Of a stretch of DNA of 64,000 bases, positions 60,369-64,000 are shown piece after piece. Location of the stretch: NCBI GenBank assembly GCA_009787085.1, contig WRGR01000046.1:137147-201146 (forward strand), read 5' to 3'. Source of the stretch: Actinomycetes bacterium. Its GTDB lineage: Bacteria; Actinomycetota; Coriobacteriia; Coriobacteriales; UBA8131. How positions within the stretch are numbered: position 1 is the first letter of the stretch; every line of letters starts with the position of its first letter. The position numbers and the translations under genes were made by a program. The notes beneath the pieces were generated by a model. The model saw only the letters and a list, made by a program, of their open reading frames with translations, ran no database searches and was not told where the DNA came from.

Positions 60369-60545
60369 TACATGACAGGCAGGTCTTCTGACTCAGTTCA
60401 TCGCCCACCGCACCTTCCCCCGAAACCGGAGTGGTTATTGCGAAGGCTCCCTTTCACAGCGCCGGGCACGTTCGGGATTCTCACCCGATTCCCTTTTATC
60501 TCCAAAACCAAAACAACGCTTCCCGGAGATACCTGACACGTTTTC
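60369..60545 (-). promoter_or_regulatory. Cobalamin (AdoCbl-type) riboswitch
   Basis: Read on the minus strand, the element holds the class's conserved parts in order: AGGGAATCGGGTGAGAATCC, the GCCCGGCGCTGTGA segment (variant of GCCCGCxACTGT), CCACTCCGG, GGGGAAGG, and the 3' end AGTCAGAAGACCTGCCTGTC. Binding of a B12 form should favour the terminator and shut the dehydrogenase-TrpD-like operon off. Confidence 0.92.
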
Positions 60546-60583
60546 ATTGCATCTTAGTCCAGTAGCCTCGAGTTGTCAACCGC

Positions 60584-60624
60584 CGCCGCTGACGGGCGGG
60601 GCAAGCCGCTGACGGGCGGGGCAA
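60584..60624. repeat. 20-bp direct duplication
   Basis: GCCGCTGACGGGCGGGGCAA occurs twice head to tail in the spacer between the riboswitch and the ABC-2 permease gene. Confidence 0.8.
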
Positions 60625-60664
60625 AAAGCTCCTCACCAGCTTCTTTGCAGCCCCTTCGGTCAAG

Positions 60665-61522
60665 CTAACTCAAGTTCAGCCGCCGCTTCATGTAGTAGCG
60701 GGTTATCAGGTAAAAAGCTACTGCAAAAAGAACGCACTGAGCCATAGAGATGATAATGATGGCGAGTGTCACCTGATTGATGCCCGGCGCTATCGCCGAC
60801 ATGGCAGCCCAACTGACAACACCTGAATCTGACATCGGAATGTCCATGTTCGCAGAGAGTATCGGGGCGCTTGGCAGCATTCCCACGTACATCATTATGA
60901 AACCGACAACTTGGATGGCGACATAGAAGACCACGTAGGCCAGCACACTGCCGCCGAGGCGGCTTTTGACCAAAGTCGGGCCGACAGCCATGGCCGCATA
61001 GAACATCAAGATGCCGTACAACATGCCCAACAGCAGCATGATTATCATCGCTACCAGCCAGAATGTCGGTTGGAAGCCAGTAAGGATCAGCAAGTTCCAA
61101 AGGTTGGAAACAGCGTGCCAGATTTGATCGTTCACCCCAAAGGGGGTCACCACCACCACGATGCTGGCAATCACGATCAAGGCACTGGCGCATGACCAAA
61201 CCATACCACAGACCAGCTTGCCCAAAATATGCTGCTCAGTTGTGGCCGGCAGGGTGAGCCATAGATAGCCTTCAGCGCCGAGCATCCGATAAAAACGGAG
61301 AACGATCAGCACGGCAGTCACCACAAATACCGCGATTGCCACCAATACATAAGCGATCATGGTCAATCCCATTACCACTGAGGAATAAATTTCAGAATTG
61401 ATAACATCCCTCGTTGCGACAAGCGCAGCGTTGATTCCCGCCAGCACCATCAACACCGCATAAAGCAGTACGAAAATCCGTGCGGTAGCCTTGAACTCAT
61501 ACTTCAGAATCTTTCCTAGCAT
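60665..61522 (-). CDS. ABC-2 type transporter permease
   Basis: 285 residues with six hydrophobic segments and an N-terminal MLGKILKYEFKATARIF, typical of ABC-2 permeases in small exporters controlled by YtrA-type GntR repressors. It overlaps the ATPase gene by 7 bp. The exported substrate is unknown; relatives deal with cell-wall-active antibiotics or peptides. Confidence 0.82.
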   Translation of the reverse strand: MLGKILKYEFKATARIFVLLYAVLMVLAGINAALVATRDVINSEIYSSVVMGLTMIAYVLVAIAVFVVTAVLIVLRFYRMLGAEGYLWLTLPATTEQHILGKLVCGMVWSCASALIVIASIVVVVTPFGVNDQIWHAVSNLWNLLILTGFQPTFWLVAMIIMLLLGMLYGILMFYAAMAVGPTLVKSRLGGSVLAYVVFYVAIQVVGFIMMYVGMLPSAPILSANMDIPMSDSGVVSWAAMSAIAPGINQVTLAIIIISMAQCVLFAVAFYLITRYYMKRRLNLS

Positions 61523-62214
61523 CGGAATACCTCCCTGAACACCTCGTCCACACTTTTACCATACTGCTCGCGCAGACTATCGACGCTGGCCATGCGCTCC
61601 ACGCGGCCGCCGAACAAGAAGACGACATCATCTAACACCCTCTCGATATCTGAGATCAAATGGGTACTGATGACCACGGTGCCTTGGTCGTTGTAGTTGT
61701 TGATGATCGTGTCTAGAATAAAGTCGCGGGCAGCCGGATCAACGCCGCCAATCGGCTCGTCGAGCAGGTAGAGTTGTGCTCTGCGACTCATAACCAAAGA
61801 CAGTTGTACCTTTTCTTGAGTGCCCTTGGAGAGGGTTCGGAAGGTCTTGTTGGTGTCGATACCCAGAGAGGCCATCATATCAGTGGCCTTAGCGCGATCG
61901 AAGTCTTGGTAGAAATCGGCAAACAGAGCCAAGCAGTCTCGCACCTTCATCCAATTATCGAAGTAAAGCTTGTCTGGCAAGTAGCTGACTAGGCTCTTAG
62001 TCTGATGGCTGGGCTGCATGCCGCAGACAAGCACTTCGCCTTCAGTCGGTGTCAGAAGCCCGCAGACCAGCTTGATCAGAGTGGTCTTGCCACTGCCGTT
62101 GGGGCCTAAAAGCCCGATGATATGCCCGGGCGCAAATGAAAAATTCACGTGCTCAAGGGCTGTGGCAGCACCAAAACGCTTGCACAGCTGCCGAGCCTCA
62201 AGTATGGTGCTCAT
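61516..62214 (-). CDS. ABC transporter ATP-binding protein
   Basis: 232 residues. Walker A GPNGSGKTT at about residues 36-44, a signature replaced by LSKGTQEKVQLSLVM (the Gly-Gly is Lys-Gly, as often in this subgroup), and Walker B LYLLDEPIGGVD. The start follows the GntR stop without a gap, so translation is linked. It powers the adjacent ABC-2 permease. Confidence 0.88.
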   Translation of the reverse strand: MSTILEARQLCKRFGAATALEHVNFSFAPGHIIGLLGPNGSGKTTLIKLVCGLLTPTEGEVLVCGMQPSHQTKSLVSYLPDKLYFDNWMKVRDCLALFADFYQDFDRAKATDMMASLGIDTNKTFRTLSKGTQEKVQLSLVMSRRAQLYLLDEPIGGVDPAARDFILDTIINNYNDQGTVVISTHLISDIERVLDDVVFLFGGRVERMASVDSLREQYGKSVDEVFREVFRC

Positions 62215-62601
62215 TCAACTCACCTCCGTTGGGTTTATGGGGGTCTTACGAGATGTCAGCATCTCAATCGCTAGCTGCGGCTCGATGCCCAAGCCCATCA
62301 TGCTCTGGAAAAAAGCATCGATATAGCTTGTCGCCATACGCTGCCTTAGCTCTGTGATCAGCTTCTCGTCACTGGTCACCGTTCTGCCACTGGTACGTTG
62401 GGTGTGCAGAAGCCCCTGAGCCTCCAACTCCGCCAATGCCTTTTGCATTGTGTTTGGATTCACCCCAGCCTCGACAGCCAATGCCCGGACACTGGGGATC
62501 CCCGACCCTGGGGGATAAACTCCAGAGAGGATGCCCTTTTGGATAGTCTCCGAGATTTGGGCGCTAATAGAGCGGTCGTTGTCGAATTTCCATTTCAACA
62601 C
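62215..62601 (-). CDS. GntR-family repressor, YtrA subfamily
   Basis: 128 residues. The winged helix-turn-helix reads PSVRALAVEAGVNPNTMQKALAELEAQGLL and ends near residue 75; the short C-terminal part without an effector domain marks the YtrA subfamily. It probably represses its own operon (repressor-ATPase-permease) until an antibiotic or wall stress is sensed. The start is GTG 62601 or TTG 62598, both behind AAGGAGG. Confidence 0.88.
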   Translation of the reverse strand: MLKWKFDNDRSISAQISETIQKGILSGVYPPGSGIPSVRALAVEAGVNPNTMQKALAELEAQGLLHTQRTSGRTVTSDEKLITELRQRMATSYIDAFFQSMMGLGIEPQLAIEMLTSRKTPINPTEVS

Positions 62602-62709
62602 ACACCTCCTTATAGATCAAAGCGATTAAAACGACACAGGCCTGTTAGTTGACACTAAGCTAAAGTCAAGTTGGCTGCAACGGCTCAACTGGCCTTAACT
62701 TTGTATCAC

Positions 62710-62756
62710 TGTACTAAGTAATTAATATAATAATACAGAAGCTGAACGGCCGTCAA
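62710..62756 (-). promoter_or_regulatory. Promoter and operator of the GntR-ABC operon
   Basis: Minus-strand promoter: -35 TTGACG (complement of 62751-62756), 18-bp spacer, -10 TATTAT (complement of 62727-62732). An inverted repeat TGTACTA (62710-62716) / TAATACA (62731-62737) overlaps the -10, like YtrA-type operators. Confidence 0.6.
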
Positions 62757-62884
62757 GCGGTGAAGGCTATGAATTTGCAGCAAAGCGACAAAATAGCGGC
62801 TGCCCCTGCTTGTGGCAAGGGCAGCCGGGTTTACCGCAGTGTGCTGGTCAGTGTGGTTCGGTCAGCACGGCTTAAGAAATCAGG

Positions 62885-63964
62885 TCACTGATAATAAGTA
62901 TCGTACTCAACTAGCGAGGCACTTCCCGACTGCCACCGCCAAACCGAGCTGCTGGCCGAATCGGTTGACCCGACAACTGCAACGACTCTATAGCAGATAC
63001 TGTCATACTTGCCCATCGCAAAGTCGTAGGTCAACTCATTCGTCGTGGCAACCTGTGCCCAACCAGAGCCACCACCAGTTGCTTTGAATATCTTGTAGGA
63101 AGTAGCCCCTGGATACGCAACCCAAGACAGCTTGGCCTGCGTAGCACTGGGTGCCGTGAGCGTCATGTTCGGGCCATAGCCTATGTTGAAGCTATAGGTT
63201 CCGCCTTGGCCGCCATATGAGTAAAACTTAACATAATAAGTGCCTTTTGCAAAGAAACCTCGGAGAGCCTTGCCCTGTTGCTCACTATCACAGATCTGAC
63301 CATCGCTGTCATAGATAGTGTAATACTTGCCCTTCAATTCCGCAGAAACCGCTGTCTTAATCAAAAGAGCAGTGTCATAGGGCACACTGAACTTATAGTA
63401 GTCTACACCATCAGTGTTGAAGTAAGTACAGTCTGCTCCTACGATGCTTTTGTAAGTCTTGTTTAGACTGACCGCCTTGGCCTTCTTTAGGCTGTTGTTG
63501 CTGCCGCCAACCGGTTCTTTGAGGTTGTCCGTCGCAGAAGCGAACGATGCCGTGATCTTTATGGGGTCAGCACTGAAGGCATAATTCAAAACACTAACAT
63601 AGTAGGTCCCTGCTGGCAGGTAGTACACCCTCTTTGAAGCTTTGTCATTCTCGATGAACATCTCCATGCAATATGCCCTGTTTTTGGTGGGCAACCAAGC
63701 CCAGAGATCCATGTCAGAACTCTTGCCCACTCCGGATAGCTTGATCGTCAGCTTGCCGGGATTTCTGAGTACGATCTTATAGAGCGACTCATAACGCGCT
63801 TTAGCCTTGACGGTGTAGGTCTTGTTGACCGCCAAGGTCTTGACCGTGTGCTTGACAACCTCCGATTTTTTCACATACGTGGCTGCCTGAGCCGACGTGG
63901 GTGTCGCACAGATGGCCAAAACGGCGAGCAACAGCGCCGTCACACCTAGGATGCAGACCTTCAA
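62885..63964 (-). CDS. Secreted beta-rich protein with two PPC-like domains
   Basis: At least 359 residues. A signal peptide is clear (LLLAVLAICATPTSAQA). Two similar beta-sandwich segments follow (about 45-145 and 150-270), each ending with an AGTYYVSVLNY / KGTYYVKFYSY strand, the texture of bacterial pre-peptidase C-terminal domains. The C-terminal 90 residues resemble a fibronectin type III domain (LTAPSATQAKLSWVAYPGATS). No anchor is seen. The TTG at 63964 has AGGGGAAG, but the same frame stays open to the window edge, and a start beyond it would add basic residues before the signal peptide. Confidence 0.75.
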   Translation of the reverse strand: MKVCILGVTALLLAVLAICATPTSAQAATYVKKSEVVKHTVKTLAVNKTYTVKAKARYESLYKIVLRNPGKLTIKLSGVGKSSDMDLWAWLPTKNRAYCMEMFIENDKASKRVYYLPAGTYYVSVLNYAFSADPIKITASFASATDNLKEPVGGSNNSLKKAKAVSLNKTYKSIVGADCTYFNTDGVDYYKFSVPYDTALLIKTAVSAELKGKYYTIYDSDGQICDSEQQGKALRGFFAKGTYYVKFYSYGGQGGTYSFNIGYGPNMTLTAPSATQAKLSWVAYPGATSYKIFKATGGGSGWAQVATTNELTYDFAMGKYDSICYRVVAVVGSTDSASSSVWRWQSGSASLVEYDTYYQ

Positions 63965-64000
63965 TAACTTCCCCTGCGATCGATCAGTTGTACTTTCTGA

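Overview
The window looks like chromosome of a Gram-positive, moderately high-GC actinobacterium, most likely of the class Coriobacteriia (Olsenella/Eggerthella-like). That assignment is an inference from protein style (twin-arginine lipoprotein signals, sortase pili, frequent GTG/TTG starts, strong GGAGG ribosome sites) and gene content. No 16S rRNA is present to settle it.

Layout. 1-2.65 kb: the end of an XdhC-like gene, then a nucleotide/one-carbon block on the minus strand (glyA, upp, dCMP deaminase). 2.65-5.5 kb: a tandem-repeat spacer, a wrecked type IIG restriction-modification gene and a PepSY lipoprotein. 5.5-9.6 kb: birA, pth, prs, glmU. 9.7-12.5 kb: an unusual NhaP antiporter, then tRNA-Gln. 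12.9-14.3 kb: a MazF-type toxin-antitoxin pair and an hsdR relic. 14.3-20.1 kb: a complete oppABCDF peptide importer. 20.5-27.1 kb: an L,D-transpeptidase, an ABC exporter, a membrane XRE regulator and an FMN glutamate-synthase-like protein. 27.2-29.6 kb: a dead cytosine methylase, tRNA-Ala and two TrkA subunits. 29.6-36 kb: an M28-like pseudoenzyme, a coiled-coil membrane protein and purA. 36-38.4 kb: rmuC and a small orphan cassette. 38.6-42.4 kb: dnaB divergent from rpsF-ssb-rpsR-rplI. 42.4-47.8 kb: an orphan membrane protein, a GNAT acetyltransferase, a thioredoxin-reductase-like flavoprotein, ddl and rlmN. 48-54.1 kb: a pilus operon (pilin, two sortases, a secreted leucine-rich-repeat protein). 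54.7-60.5 kb: a cobalamin riboswitch with its terminator, a zinc dehydrogenase, a divergent TrpD homologue, an orphan small protein, an MFS exporter and an FHA protein. 60.7-62.6 kb: a GntR-controlled ABC-2 transporter. 62.9 kb to the end: a secreted beta-rich protein.

Themes. Most of the window is housekeeping in short, tightly overlapping operons. The accessory features are: (i) relics of three DNA-modification systems; (ii) a family of about 126-130 bp mobile elements flanked by CTAG, with a hairpin that keeps its pairing through compensatory changes, often inserted at the stop codon of a gene; (iii) a 170-bp near-perfect palindrome; and (iv) several proteins enlarged by low-complexity inserts (NhaP, L9, the M28-like protein, the MFS tail).

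The best candidate for an undescribed system is the cobalamin-riboswitch operon at 57.8-60.5 kb. It couples a TrpD-fold phosphoribosyltransferase that has lost canonical TrpD signature residues to a zinc dehydrogenase and a 69-residue orphan. A role in cobamide or lower-ligand chemistry is possible but unproven.
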